Assembly: GCF_005221385.1 (NCBI RefSeq)
Contig: NZ_CP039904.1
Span: forward strand, 1,647,501 to 1,711,500
Reading direction: 5' to 3'
Source: Agrobacterium tumefaciens
GTDB taxonomy: Bacteria > Pseudomonadota > Alphaproteobacteria > Rhizobiales > Rhizobiaceae
DNA: 64,000 bases
Positions 63,691-64,000 of this stretch are shown here, in pieces. Below the pieces are notes generated by a model, which was not told the origin of the DNA, ran no database searches, and saw only the letters and a program-made list of their open reading frames with translations. Positions within the stretch are counted from its first letter, which is position 1, and every line of letters starts with the position of its first letter. The translations under genes and the position numbers were made by a program.

Positions 63691-64000
63691 ATTTCTCGGC
63701 CGTCGTATCGACCGGCTTTCGAAACGCCTCGGCCAGATCGCCGGGCAGCGGGCGCTTCAGGTTGATGCCGTTCGGCGGTATCGGCGCATTGAACCATTTA
63801 TCGTAGATTTTTTCGATTTCGCCGCTCTCATAGATTTGCCCCAACGCTTGGTTGACCGCGTCCCGAAAACCGGTATCGCCGCGGCGAAGCATCAGGCCAT
63901 AGGGCTGCGGCGGGGCGAGATATTCGTTGGAAATAGAATAGTCGTCCGGCTTGCCTGTTTCAGCGACGAAGGACCGCAGAAGAATATCGTCCATCACAAA
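63689..64000 (-). CDS. Amino-acid ABC transporter substrate-binding protein (family 3), C-terminal part, runs off window
   Basis: The frame is open to the window end, giving about 103 C-terminal residues. FVMDDILLRSFVAETGKPDDY, then LMLRRGDTGFRDAVNQAL and IYDKWFNAPIPPNGINL, match the C-terminal lobe of glutamate/aspartate-type (GltI/BztA-like) periplasmic binding proteins. The start and signal peptide lie outside the window. It is convergent with minE, sharing the terminator. Confidence 0.85.
   Translation of the reverse strand, partial: FVMDDILLRSFVAETGKPDDYSISNEYLAPPQPYGLMLRRGDTGFRDAVNQALGQIYESGEIEKIYDKWFNAPIPPNGINLKRPLPGDLAEAFRKPVDTTAEK

Overview
The window looks like Rhizobiaceae DNA, most likely Agrobacterium, and probably from a secondary replicon (linear chromosome or chromid). 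The DNA is GC-rich with strong third-position bias. It is packed with ABC importers and LysR/LacI/IclR/SorC/RpiR regulators, it carries rhizobial-type short intergenic palindromic repeats, and minCDE sits beside nutrient-uptake genes. Chromid or megaplasmid location of minCDE is known for Agrobacterium, Sinorhizobium and Brucella. No rRNA, tRNA, CRISPR array, phage or transposase gene was recognised. All assignments come from reading the sequence and from knowledge of the families; no search was run.

Layout. (1) 1-11.4 kb, iron/siderophore region. It holds the end of an NRPS cluster (condensation-like plus carrier-domain protein, a stand-alone carrier protein, and a siderophore-interacting flavoprotein broken by an in-frame TGA). 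It also holds a complete FecBCD-type Fe-chelate ABC importer, an NtaA/SnaA-type flavin monooxygenase, an IclR regulator and a TonB-dependent receptor. (2) 11.5-13.7 kb, glutaryl-CoA dehydrogenase with its divergent LysR regulator. (3) 13.8-21.4 kb, a compact LacI-controlled operon: polyamine/Fe-type ABC importer, nucleoside hydrolase and adenine deaminase, a probable purine-nucleoside scavenging system. (4) 21.4-26 kb, LysR/MFS pair, M20 amidohydrolase and an orphan phosphoribosyltransferase.

(5) 26-46.9 kb, three Opp/Dpp-type peptide importers, each linked to a different amide-bond hydrolase: a membrane dipeptidase, an amidase-signature enzyme, and an M20 amidohydrolase. The second lacks its own ATPase; the third is split into two divergent units with a fused double ATPase. 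A DJ-1/PfpI protein and a ribbon-helix-helix protein lie between them. (6) 47.2-57.2 kb, the sorbitol/mannitol operon smoC / smoEFGK-smoS-mtlK, extended by a HAD phosphatase and an FGGY pentulose-type kinase. Two copies of a 21-bp operator lie before smoE. An RpiR regulator faces it. (7) 58.5-64 kb, housekeeping-like genes: EI24/CysZ-like membrane protein, nth (overlapping tail to tail), DUF2244, a HAD phosphatase, minCDE with a good CtrA-type box, and the C-terminus of an amino-acid binding protein running off the window.

The most interesting points are the Fe-chelate uptake/monooxygenase/IclR module (possible uptake-then-oxidation of a chelator), the nonsense codon in the siderophore reductase, the degenerate condensation-domain active site, the purine operon with its perfect 16-bp palindrome, the paired smo operators, and the recurrent stem-loops between binding-protein and permease genes.
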